Shown piece by piece: positions 10,969 through 21,195 of a stretch of 64,000 bases of DNA. Made by a program: the position numbers and the translations under genes. The stretch lies in contig CM045729.1 of the NCBI GenBank assembly GCA_024760905.1, positions 84,695,550-84,759,549 on the forward strand, read 5' to 3'. The DNA comes from Plotosus lineatus (Eukaryota; Chordata; Actinopteri; Siluriformes; Plotosidae). Positions within the stretch are counted from its first letter, which is position 1, and the number at the start of each line of letters is the position of its first letter. Under the pieces are notes generated by a model. It saw nothing but the letters and a program-made list of their open reading frames with translations. It did not search any database and was not told the origin of the DNA.

Positions 10969-11769
10969 TATTAATGTAGTAAAATGTAGTAATGATTAAG
11001 AAAAACTTTTCAATTTTTACTGTTATATTTATTTATGCTAAAATATAAACATTATACAGCATACGCATAAAACACCTTTCAGTGCATACTCTTTCTAAAC
11101 ATACAGCACTGTAGTTTTCAAAAATGCCCACTAGAGGAACTATTGCATTAGGCATGACACGACTGAATTCAGGTATTAACTGCATTAAGTCCGAGCAGCT
11201 CGGCCACACACCCCCCTGGGGTGAGTTGAGTGGGCTGGAGGCAACAGCATCACGTGTCTAAGCCAATCAGCTTGCAAGATTGAGTTGAGTGGGCGGGAGG
11301 CATCTAAGCCAATCAGCTTGAAAGATTGAGTTGAGTGGGCGGTCCCTGCCCGAACTGGGGAGGAGGGGCACTTCAGTCTGTCGTTTGGAAACATTGGATG
11401 CAGCCTGCCTTGGGTCCCTGCCTTCTGCTTGCTTACTTGCGAGTTTTGATTTTTTTTTTTTTTTTTACTAAAATACCGAGGTGCAAAGGCCGCGATGCTC
11501 GAATCGCGAAGCGGCAAGGGATGACTACAAGGTTTTTTTTTTTCTCCCTTAACTAAAATACCAAACATGGCATAAAAGCACAGATTCTCACACTGGTTCT
11601 TATGCTGTATGGCACACGCCGTTCACGGCTACAAAACATGGTGCACGCTGTTAGCAGCTATCAAACACGTGGCTAGCAGCTACAAAACAGCTTCAGTTAG
11701 CTTGTTAGCCCACCCAAACATTCTGTCTTCATAACCCGCTGAGTAATACTCCGAAAACACACACACAGT
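10969..11769. other. Stretch without recognised gene; includes minisatellite
   Basis: The sequence after 10970 continues the CAGTAGGCC-type element (similar to about 30280-30330). A minisatellite lies at 11221-11342. Poly-T runs at about 11449-11467 and 11535 look like retrotransposon tails on the minus strand. No coding exon was found. Confidence 0.3.
11221..11342. repeat. Short minisatellite
   Basis: The unit gagttgagtgggcgggaggc followed by taagccaatcagcttgaaag occurs about two and a half times, with a spacer difference (gcaacagcatcacgtg) in the first unit. Confidence 0.6.
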
Positions 11770-12012
11770 TTAATATATCACATCAATACAACTTATACAA
11801 GCTCCCCGAAAACTATATTTAACAGAGATTGTACCTGCAGAAGCGGATGAAAAAGAGCAGCGCACACCATGCAATGCTCCTTCGGCAACTGCAGTCCTAA
11901 TGGCGCACAGTGGCGGATGGTTCTCCCTTCCGGCTCCCGCAGGCACGAGCAATCGAACACGATCAAGTCTAAACAAGTGGATCAGGTCTTGGCAACTTCT
12001 CTGCTCACGGAT
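11770..12012 (-). repeat. Second LTR-like copy
   Basis: The segment shares the block seen at 8652-8716. On the minus strand it runs into a region ending attaaactgtgtg, which could be the poly(A) side of an LTR. It probably belongs to the same Gypsy family as 7871-8641 or to the LTR of the adjacent chromovirus. Confidence 0.4.
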
Positions 12013-12027
12013 CCCCCAATATTCATT

Positions 12028-12281
12028 TCATCCATTTTCATTTTCTGTAACCGCTTCATCCGAATTAGGGTCACGGGGAGGCTGGTGCCCATCCCAGCGA
12101 ACTCAGGGCGAGGGCAGAGTACACCCTGGACAGCTCGCCAGGCCATCGCAGGGTGGAAACACGTCGACAGCTTTGCAGCCTACTCTTGTCGAAAGTCAGC
12201 AATGGTTCTTTTACATGCCTCACACCATAGACAGTGAGAGACATGGCCGGCCTTTGATAACCCAGTGAGCTGCACTGGGGG
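12028..12281 (-). repeat. SINE-3 copy with 15-bp target duplication
   Basis: The insertion is bracketed by cccccaatattcatt at 12013-12027 and 12282-12296. Its left end is the TGAATGAA-type tail (cattttctgtaaccgcttca in plus orientation). Its right part is the body shared with SINE-1 (gtcagcaatggttcttttac). The tRNA head is missing, so it is 5'-truncated. Confidence 0.65.
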
Positions 12282-12296
12282 CCCCCAATATTCATT

Positions 12297-12642
12297 ATAA
12301 CTATCACAGGGGCAGTAGTGGCCAGGTGGTAGAGTGCTGTATTATAAAAATGATAAACACTGTCAATCACTAGAATACGAAAATCAAGAGAACTGGTTGA
12401 GCACAAAGCACGAACCAGGGATCAGCGAGAACATCGAGGAGCAGAGTCACTGAAACCAATCTTCTGACAGCAGAGGGGAGCATGCCGCTCCCTTTTATCA
12501 CTGGCTGCCACTGATTGCAGATTAGGACAAGGTGCGCTCAGCTCGGAAACTCATCTACCGGCATTCGCCACGCCTCTCGCCAGCGCCTGCAATGAATTAA
12601 GTTAGTTCGGTTAGTTCGCCAGCAAGCACAGACCATGACAGT
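12297..12642 (-). repeat. 3' LTR of the chromovirus (part)
   Basis: On the minus strand a purine-rich tract (aaagggtgggtta) is followed by TGTCATGG at 12642, the usual polypurine tract and LTR start of fish chromoviruses. The LTR continues toward lower coordinates and appears to be split by the SINE at 12028-12281. Its far end is not certain. Confidence 0.5.
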
Positions 12643-14760
12643 AACCCACCCTTTAAGGGGCACCACCTGGCACCCGACCAGGCTTGTCTGGGAACTGGCG
12701 ATAGAATTCATCTAACACAGGGGTGTCAAACTCGTGCCACAAAGGGCCATGTGGCTGCAGGTTTTTGTTTCAACCAAGCAGCAGCACACCTGATTTGGCT
12801 CATTCAAACAACTGATAAGAGTTTTCAGGTATTTGATTGGTCAGTCTGGCTAATTCAAACAGCTCATAAGAGTCTTCAGGCAGTTGATTGGTCAATGTGT
12901 GTGCTCTGTCCAGAGACTGACCAATCAAACGCCTGAAGACTTATCAGTTGTTTGAATGAGCCAAGTCAGGTGTACTGATGCTTGGTTGAAACAAAAACCT
13001 GCAGTCACATGGCCCTGTGTGGCACGAGTTTGACACCCCTGATCTAACAGGTCCAGGTCCAGGATTAGGGAGTGGGGAATCCACAACCGCTCTTCGGGAC
13101 CATACCCCTCCCAGTCCACTAAATACTGGAAGCCTTGACCCCGCCTGCATACATCAAAGATCCGGTTGACCGTGTATGCAGGATGTCCATCAATCAGTCG
13201 GGGAGGAGGGGGGCTTTCTACCACTGGCTAAATTAGGGAGACATGAAAAACTGGGTGTACCTTGAGTGAGTGTGGGAGTCTCAGTCGGATAGCGCTGAGG
13301 TTTATGATTTTCTCAATCACGTAGGGCCCAATGTATCGAGGAGATAGTTTTTTTTAAATCAACTTGCAGGGGCAGGTCCCGGGAGGACAGCCACACTTGT
13401 TGTCCGACCATGTAGGGAGGTGCCGGGGTTCGATGGCGATCGGCAATCCTCCGGTTTCGGGCCGCTGTTCGCTCTAGGGCCGCCCGTGCTTCCTTCCAGA
13501 CCCGACGAGCTCTGTGGAACTGTGCCTGGATTGATGGGACGGCCACCTCGACCTCCTGGCTGGGGAACAGGCGGGGCTGGAACCCATTGATCACCATGAA
13601 GGGGGACATCCCGTTGGTGGTGCAGATCAGCGAATTGTGTGCGTATTTTACCCATGGGAGGTGTGTGGCCCAGGAGGCTGGGAGGTGACGCAGCGCAGGG
13701 AGGACCCAAGGCTTTGGTTCACGCGTTCTGCCTACCCGTTCGACTGAGGGTGGTAACCGGAGGTCAAGCTGCAGAAGACTCCCAAGGTGTCTCAGAACGC
13801 CTTCCAAACTCTGGATGCAAACTGGGGGCCCCGGTCTAACACAATGTCCTGGGGGATGCCATGGAGGCGGAAGACGTGTTGGATCAGGAGACCCGCTGTT
13901 TCCATTGCCGAGGGGAGTTTGGGTAGGGCAACGAAATGGACCGCCTTGGAGAACCGGTCCACTACTGTCAGGATGACAGTGTTGTCCTTGGACAGGGGTA
14001 ACCTGGTGACGAAATCCACTGCAATGTACGACCAGGGGCGATGGGGAACGGGTAAGGGTTGGAGGAGACCCGTGGGCGCACGATGGGAGGACTTGCTCCG
14101 GGCACAGGTGATGCAAGCTCCCACAAACTCCCTAGTGTCGGCTGCCATCGTTGGCCACCAGAAGCGTTGACGGAGCAGGAAGAGAGTTCGGTGGGCTCCG
14201 GGGTGGCAGGCTAACTTTGAGGTGTGGGCCCACTGGAGTGCTAGAGTTCTGGCCGGTGGGGGAACATATAGTCGGCCTTGGGGGCACCCGACGGGCTCCA
14301 GTTCCCCCTGATGGGCGTCCCAAACTAGTCATTCTACCTCCCATTGGGCTGCTCTGAGTATACAGGAGGAGGGCAGGATGCTTTCCATAGTAGAGTCTTC
14401 ACCCGAGGAGAACTGCCTGGCTTAGTATTCCGGGAGCCTGTTCGGAAGGTCAGCGTGAAGTCGAACCTCCCCAAGTAGAGTGACCATCGTGCCTGACGGG
14501 AGTTCAACCTCTTGGCCGTATGGAGGTAGGACAGATTCTTATGGTCGGTCCAGACAATGAAAAGGTGAGCTGCTCCTTCTAGCCAGTGCCTCCATTCCTG
14601 GAGCGCCAAGACCACCACCAGCAGCTCGCGATTCCCAACATCATAATTCTGTTCCGCCAGGGACAGGCGACGGGAGAAGAAGGCGCATGGGTGGAGCTTC
14701 TGGTCTGTGGGGGACCGTTGTGGTTCTGCAACCAGGGCCATCCCAACACTAGGGGAGAGA
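12643..14760 (-). mobile_element. Ty3/Gypsy chromovirus pol (RNase H, integrase, chromodomain)
   Basis: On the minus strand the order is RNase H (about 14790-14440; [30 protein letters not shown]), integrase zinc module (about 14220-14090), integrase core ([20 protein letters not shown] and [10 protein letters not shown], about 14060-13790), a GYHPQSNG motif with a TAG in place of the next Gln codon just before AERVNQ (near 13735), then KYAHNSL and a chromodomain (13190-13042). The chromodomain tail (EFYRQFPDKPGRVPG) resumes at 12709 after a MITE. Frameshifts and stops show that it is dead. The reverse transcriptase half is missing beyond about 14760. Confidence 0.8.
12718..13041. mobile_element. 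Foldback hAT MITE inside the chromovirus
   Basis: The 324-bp element starts caggggtgtcaaactcgtgc and ends with the inverse, gcacgagtttgacacccctg. It is flanked by an exact 8-bp duplication, atctaaca, at 12710-12717 and 13042-13049. The two halves are nearly complementary along their whole length. The 8-bp duplication and CAGGGG ends are the hAT signature. Confidence 0.9.
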
Positions 14761-15162
14761 GAGAGAGAGGCAGGGAGAACAAACAGTTCCAGATATTTTT
14801 GGTGGTTACCTGACGTGAGCTTCACTGACTGACTTGACTCAAAGCACAACATACTAGATAGGCACACTTATGCAGGCATGGCGTGCCAATCACGTGCCAT
14901 GTCATGCAACTGGTCACAGAAGGACCTGCATCTGCCGTCAGTTTTGTGATTTTTTTTTTGGAGAAATGGACAGGACACTTCTGGTGGTGTTATATCCCTT
15001 CTCACAAGATGCTGAAATGGTACCACAGGAGTTACAGTTGGATCTGAATGATCTCCAATGGGACATTGATGTTAAAGGAAAAGTTCAACTCCATTAAACT
15101 GGATGAATTTCATGCTCCTTTATGTGCAGCCAAATTTTCAAACATCCAAATGACACCGAGGA

Positions 15163-16469
15163 GCATAGGATGGTGGTATGCAGGGAGATGTGCAGAGTTG
15201 TGGCAACTACAGAGGGATAAAGTTGATGAGCCATACGGTGAAGTTATGGGAAAGAATATTGGAAGCTAGACGAAGGGCAGAGGTCAGCATTTGTGAACAA
15301 CAGTTTGGTTTCATGCCAAGAAAGAGCACCACATATGCAGTGTTTGCTTTGAGGATGTTAATAGAGAAGTACAGAGAATGTCAGAAGGAGCTGCATTGTG
15401 CCTTTGTGGATCTGGAGAAAGCATATGACAGGGTGCCGAGAGAGGAACTGTGGTATTGCATGAGGAAGTCTGGAGTGGCACAGAAGTATGTTAGAGTGGT
15501 GCAGGACATGTATAAGAGATGTAAAACAGTGATGAGGTGTGCTGTCAGTGTGACAGAAGAGTTCAAGGTGGAGGTGGGACTGCATCAAGGGTCAGCTCTG
15601 AGCCCCTTCTTTTTTGCTATGGTGATGGACAGGCTGACAGACGAGGTTAGACAAGATTCCCCATGGACTATGATCTTTGCAGACAACATTGTGATCTGTA
15701 GTGAGAGCAGAGAACAAGTGCAGGACAATCTAGAGAGGTGGCGGCATGCCCTGGAAAGGAGGGGAATGAAGGTTAGCCTCAGTAAGACAGAATACATGTG
15801 CATGAATGACAAGGACCCAAGAGGAACGGTGAGGTTACTGGGAGCAGAGATAAGGAAGGTGGAGGATTTTAAGTACTTAGGCTCAACAATCCAGACCAAT
15901 GGAGAGTGTGGAAAAGAGGTGAAGAAACGTGTGCAGGCAGGTTGGAATGGTTGGAGAAAAGTGTCCGATGTGATGTGTGATAGGAGGGTATCGGCAAGAA
16001 TGAAAGGAAAAGTGTACAAGACTGTGTTGAGGCCAACGATGTTGTATGGTTTAGAAACAGTGGCCCTGGGGAAAAGACAGGAGGCAGAGCTGGAGGTAGC
16101 GGAGATGAAAATGTTGAGGTTCCCTTTTGGAGTAACAAGGATGGACAGGATAATGAATGAGCACATCAGAGGGACAGCGCATGTAAGATGTTTTGGAGAC
16201 AAAGTCAGAGAGTCTAGATTGAGATGGTTTGGACATGTACAGAGGAGGGATAGTGAGTATATTGGTAGTAGGATGCTGAAGTTGGAACTACCAGGCAGAA
16301 GGCCTAGAGGAAGACCAAAGAGAAGATTCATGGATGTGGTGAAGGAGGACATGAAGGTCGTTGGTGTAAGAGAAGAAGATGCAAAGGATAGGGTGAGATG
16401 GAGGCAGATGATTCGCTGTGGCGACCCCTGAAGGGAAAAGCCGAAAGGAAAAGAAGAAGAAAGAAGAAG
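15163..16469 (+). mobile_element. RTE-A LINE, copy 1
   Basis: The insertion is flanked by atgacaccgagga at 15150-15162 and 16470-16482. It ends with the RTE-A tail, gattcgctgtggcgacccct followed by gaagaa repeats. It begins with gcataggatggtggtatgca, which belongs to the region after the endonuclease (compare 35625), then jumps to gagatgtgcagagttgtggc at the start of the reverse transcriptase. It is therefore 5'-truncated and also internally deleted. Confidence 0.85.
15178..16431 (+). pseudogene. RTE-A reverse transcriptase frame, copy 1
   Basis: A continuous frame of 417 codons carries the reverse transcriptase motifs [35 protein letters not shown] and the C-terminal [20 protein letters not shown]. 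The catalytic FADD box reads FADN, so the second metal-binding Asp is Asn and the enzyme should be inactive despite the open frame. The first Met is not a real start; the natural protein would begin with the endonuclease. Confidence 0.75.
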
Positions 16470-17004
16470 ATGACACCGAGGATGCTGGTGTTGTTTGGCT
16501 TGACACGTGTGTGAATAGACTTTTATTGTGATGAACACAAACAAAGCACCCCACAGATCCCAATTGAGTGATGAACACCTCAAATCTGTTCTGAGAATCA
16601 CAACAGAATCACCACCAGACTCCGATGCATTGGCAAATATGGGGGGTCAACAATATTGTTCCCACTAAAGGGTATGCGAATACTTTAATGCTTTTTCTGT
16701 TTATGTTTGATATGTACAGTTAAAAAATGCATTTTCTTTTTATCGTACCTTGCTTACGCGGCCAGTTTGTCAATGTGGGCTTCCGAGTCAAAAAGTTTGC
16801 CCACCCCTGGTGTAGTTGTTAGCATGTCTACTGTATACTTAAGGTTTGTTAATTCAAAACCACTGTTTAATTGATCTCTGCCCATAACCAACTTCTCAAT
16901 GGTTACAAAAAAAAAGCTAAAACAGAACAGAAAAACAAAAGTTATTATTGATGAGAAGGGTATAATGTCACCTGTTCAACCAAAAAAAAAAAAGTGTTAA
17001 GTCA

Positions 17005-17355
17005 TTTTCTGAACCATTTAAATCCTAATTAGGGTTGCAGAGAGGCTAGTGCCCATTTCAGCCAACACTGGGTGAAGTGGGGTACACCCTGGTCAGCTTG
17101 CCAGGCCATAACAGGGCAAACACTCACACAACAATTTATACTCACACTCGAATTTTTAGCTAATTTGGAACAGCCAATTAACCTAATGTGCATGTTATTG
17201 GACTGTGGGAATAAACCGGAGTACCCGGAGCAAACTCGCAAAAGCACAGGGAGAACATACAAACTCCACACAAAACAGGCCCAGCCTGGGAATCAAACCC
17301 CAGACCACCTCACTGTGAGGTGGACGTGCTAACTACTATGCAACCATGCTGCCCC
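17005..17355 (-). repeat. SINE-2 copy (tRNA-headed, TGAATGAA tail)
   Basis: On the minus strand the head carries an A box (gttgcatagtagttagcac) and a B box (ggtttgattcc), followed by the widespread fish SINE body (tgtgtggagtttgtatgttc). It ends in ggttcagaaaatgac. It is about 350 bp and looks close to full length. Confidence 0.7.
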
Positions 17356-17889
17356 TAGATCTTGTTAATCATTGACAAATCTAAATAAATTCAATTATGT
17401 AGCATTTTTAAGTTTTCAAGCTTTTGATATTGCTGAAGTAAAGTCAAAAACAATCTATGATACACACAGAACACACAGAAAGCACTTTTTGAGGTGGTTC
17501 TTGTCTTTTTCAGACTTAAAATACTGCTGCCTTTCATTTGTGGATCTTTTACATGAAACACTTGCGGGTATGCGGGTATACTGTTATATCTCAGGGAGTT
17601 TGACGCCCCTGCCCTGCATAGTTGAAACACACCACTGCCTTGTGGAATAGCTTTCTTTAACCAAAGGCAAAGGGAGTAAACCCTAACAGAAAATCATGTG
17701 ACTGTGGTTACATTGAGGGCGATTGCTACCTGGAACTCCCAGTATCTTTCGGCCAACCACTGCAGGGACGAATATACTGTGCCTGTCTGGACTTGTTCTT
17801 GCCGGCCCAAAAAATATATTAACTCCCTGAGAGAGTGCCGCTAGTAACTTGCAAAAGTCAGCGGTACTTATACCATCTTGTGAGCAGTT
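17356..17889. other. Stretch without recognised gene
   Basis: A hAT-like terminal piece (ggagtttgacgcccctg) occurs near 17583-17600. The sequence after about 17690 is probably the leader of LINE-B. No coding exon was found. Confidence 0.3.
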
Positions 17890-17898
17890 TTTCATGAA

Positions 17899-18899
17899 AT
17901 GCATAACTACAACGAAGCTCATACCGGATCGGTCGCCGCCCGGGTTACCAAGGACCGCGCTGTTCGACCCCAACTTCCGCTGAGAGCGAAAAATCAGCAA
18001 GGAAGAAGAACCAAGGAACTGACATTTTCTCAGTGGAACGTGAGAACCCTTTTGGACCGAGAAGAAGCAAACCGACCAGAAAGACGCACTGCACTTGTAG
18101 TGATGGAACTTGCAAAATACAACATTGACATCGTCGCCTTGTGTGAAACGCGGCTCATGGAAACTGGCAGTTTGGATGATATGGAGTACACATACTTCTG
18201 GAGTGGAAGACAAGCGGGTGAAAGAAGAGAGGCTGGAGTGGGATTTGCTATTAGGAAAGAAATTGCACATACACTACAGGAAACCTCAAGGTTAATAAGC
18301 GACAGGATCATAACGATGAGATTACCTCTAAACAATAACATCTACACAACGCTCATCAATGTTCATGCACCAACGATGACAAATCCAGATACAGAAAAGG
18401 AATATAATCAGCTCTCTACCGTACTAAGTCAAGTCCCCAAGACCGACAAAATCTTATTGATGGGAGATTTTAATGCAAGGATTGGAAAGGACTTTGAAAA
18501 GTGGCCGCACGTTATAGGAAAGCATGGGATTGGAAATGCAATTCAAACGGCGAACTCCTACTAGCCCTGTGCTCAGAATACGAACTGATAGTGACCAATA
18601 CTATGTTCAAGCAGAAAGAGAGCCGAAAGGCAACATGGATGCATCCTCGATCAAAACACTGGCATATGATCGATTATATCATCACAATGCGCCAGGATAA
18701 GATGCATATCCACTGTACCCGTGTCATGCACGGAGCAAACTGCTGGACCGATCATCAGTTGTTGAGGTCTAAGACAGCTCTTAAACTACGGGTGAAGCAC
18801 TGTAAACAAGGACCAAGGAAACCAATTAAACTAAACACCAAGAAACTCACCACTACTAGCTACAAGGAGAGTTTTGTAGAAGAGATGGAAAGTGCCTGA
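17899..18899 (+). pseudogene. LINE-B endonuclease domain
   Basis: Two overlapping frames (17899-18564 and 18501-18899) cover an AP-endonuclease fold: FSQWNVRTLLDREEANRPER, the catalytic Glu in ALCETRL, GDFNARIG and the C-terminal TDHQLLRSK. A frameshift near 18540 separates them. Confidence 0.7.
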
Positions 18900-19226
18900 A
18901 CCAACATAGAACTGAGTCCGGACTCAACGACCGAAGAGGAATGGAATTCTCTCCAGGAAGCTGTACTAAACACAGCCAAGAAATCCTTAGGCAAGCCAGA
19001 ACGAAAACACCAGGACTGGTTTGACCCTAATGACATAGAACTTAAATGCCTTTTAGATAAGAGAGATAATGCTCACAGGAAAGTGCTTCAGACCAAAACT
19101 ACAAGATCTACGATCGCTGCCTACAAAGAAGCTAGTAGGATATTCTAAATTTGCCTGCGTGACCTAAAACCTAAGGGGTGGGAGAGGAAGGCTGAGGAAT
19201 TACAACATGCAGCTGATAGAAATGAC

Positions 19227-21007
19227 ATGAACTTCTACAATGGACTCAAGGAAGTATGGGGACCACAGAAAAGGAATTCCGTCCGGCTTAAGTCAGCCGA
19301 TGGCCTAACGACTTTCTCAGACAGTAAACAAGTTCTTGAAAGATGGAGTGAGCACTTCCAGAGATTGCTTAGTGTCCCAGGAGAAATAGCACAGGAGGCT
19401 CTTTACAACATCGAACAGCGACCTATACACAAGCGCCTTGATGATATTCCAACAATGGAAGAAGTGTCAAAGGCAATCTCTTCACTAAAAGATGGCAAAG
19501 CCCCTGGAGAAGACGGGATTCCAGCTGAAGTTTGGAAACATGGAGGCTCAAAATTGCATCATAGATTACACCATCTGATCACCAAAGCCTGGATGGAAGG
19601 CACTGTTCCTCAAGCATGGAAAGATGCAAGCATAATCACCATCTTCAAGAAAGGAGACCGAACCGACTGTGGTAATTACAGAGGAATTTCTCTCCTGTCC
19701 ATAGCTGGAAAAATTTTTGCGAGGATCCTTTTAAACAGACTAACCATCCACATCACACCGGATATTGTTCCAGAGACGCATTGTGGATTCAGATCAAATC
19801 GGAGCACAATAGACATGATTTCTGTCTCAGAAAACTTCAAGAAAAGTGCATCGAACAAGATCAACTGCTGTATATAGTCTTTGTCAACTTTACAAAGGCT
19901 TTTGATACTTTTGGAAGGACCGGTCTCTGGCAAATATTGAGAGAGTACGGATGTCCCGAAAGATTCATGAAAATGATACAAGCCTTACATACAGGAATGG
20001 AGGCACACGTCAATGATGGCACGGAATGCTCAGGTACATTCAGAGTGACAAACGGTGTGAAGCAAGGGTGTGTCCTGGCTCCTACTCTGTTTTCCATCTT
20101 CCTGTCAGCAATGTTAGAAGCTTTTTCAAACATGGATGAAGGTGTGTACATACAGTCAAGACAAGATGCTGACCTGTTCAATGTAGCCCATTTTAGAGCA
20201 AGGACAAAATCCACCCTTTATGTTATGAGAGATTTGCTGTATGCAGACGACAGTGGACTTCTTGCCCATTCTGCAGAAGATATCCAAAGTATAGTGAACG
20301 CTTTCTCCAATGCATCCAAGAAGTTTGGACTAAAGATTAACATCAAGAAGACTGAAGTACTGTTCCAACCAGACTCTACAAGAAGTCCAGAAATAGACAT
20401 CTTGATTGATGGAAACAAACTGAACTCCGTCCCAGAATTTACAAATCTTGGCAGTACAGTATCGAAGGATGGACGAATCGACGCAGAGTTACAGAAACGA
20501 ATGATTAAGGCTAGTGCGTCCTTTGGCAGGCTTAGGCAGCGACTCTGGAACAACCACCATGTGTCATTAAGGGTAAAAGGCAAAATCTACAGAGCAATAG
20601 TTACATCTACTCTTCTGTATGGAGCGGAGTCCTGGACAATGTATCGGAGTCACGTGAAAAAACTTCATGCCTTCATGATGCTACACCTTCGTTCTAATAT
20701 GAAAATCACCTGGAAGGATAAGCTCACAGACAGAGTAATTCTGGAGAGAATGGGACTGCCATCGATGGAAGATCTTCTAATAAGTAAAAACCTTTGCTGG
20801 GCAGGACATGTCATGCGGATGCCAGCTGATAGACTACCAAAACAGATCCTGTTCTTCCAATTGCCTACTGGTCAAAAAAGTAAAGGCCAACCTCGACTAC
20901 GTTTCAAAGATGTCATCAAGAGGAATTTGAAGTCCAGAAATATCAGAAGAGAAGACTGGGTAGACTTATCGCATCAGAGAGCAGAGTGGAGAAGAGTGGT
21001 TAAATGA
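19227..21007 (+). pseudogene. LINE-B reverse transcriptase
   Basis: Two frames overlap near 19840. The first ends in motifs 0 to 1 (DGKAPGEDGIPAEVWKHGG, DCGNYRGISLLSIAGKI). The second contains the catalytic motifs FTKAFD and LLYADDSG and the C-terminal thumb region (RVKGKIYRAIVTSTLLYGAE). The YADD box is intact, so the frameshift rather than the active site inactivates it. Confidence 0.7.
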
Positions 21008-21195
21008 TGAATGAAAACAGACATTGTCGCTACGCGACCATCAGCAGAGACATCTGCGGGTCCTTTAGACCATAATTCTTCTGGGACCTCACTAAGTGCT
21101 TCATTTTCCTCTTGTGTTAGAACATTTTGTCAGCTGTATCTTTTCTGTAGGTGGACTCCCATATTTACTTGGGTTGTCCATTGGATTGTCTTTTT

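Larger units (their letters stand above)
14950..16809 (+). mobile_element. hAT transposon fossil, C-terminal transposase and 3' end
   Basis: The frames around 14960-15150 (PFSQDAEMVPQELQLDLNDL) and after 16483 (SDEHLKSVLRITTESPPDSD) match the C-terminal dimerisation region of hAT transposases of the ZBED5/SCAND3-like group. The right end aaagtttgcccacccctg stops at 16809 as a hAT terminal repeat. The left part of the element is missing. An RTE-A copy (15163-16469) splits it with a 13-bp target duplication. Confidence 0.65.
17890..21020 (+). mobile_element. LINE-B, APE-type non-LTR retrotransposon
   Basis: Endonuclease and reverse transcriptase are present in the correct order over about 3.1 kb. 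The endonuclease shows CETRL, NVHAPT, MGDFNARIG and TDHQLL. The reverse transcriptase shows KAFDTFGRTGLW, GVKQGCVLAPTLFSIFLSAM and YADDSGLLA. Frameshifts near 18540 and 19840 and stops near 18899 and 19147 break it into four pieces. The clade is unresolved: it differs from RTE-A throughout, but its leader (17899-17957) closely matches the RTE-A leader, suggesting an RTE-related family. Confidence 0.75.

Noticed and set aside
13639..14357. Plus-strand open frames opposite the chromovirus integrase
   Set aside because: They are antisense shadows of a clearly recognisable integrase and show no domain of their own.
15585..16601. Long minus-strand open frame of 338 codons opposite RTE-A copy 1
   Set aside because: It is the complement of the reverse transcriptase. 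The same antisense openness appears in the other RTE-A copies and reflects the codon composition of that gene.
17899..17957. Assigning the shared LINE leader block to an HDV-like ribozyme
   Set aside because: I could pair only one short stem (CGGTC with GACCG) and not the nested pseudoknot needed for that class, so only conservation is claimed.
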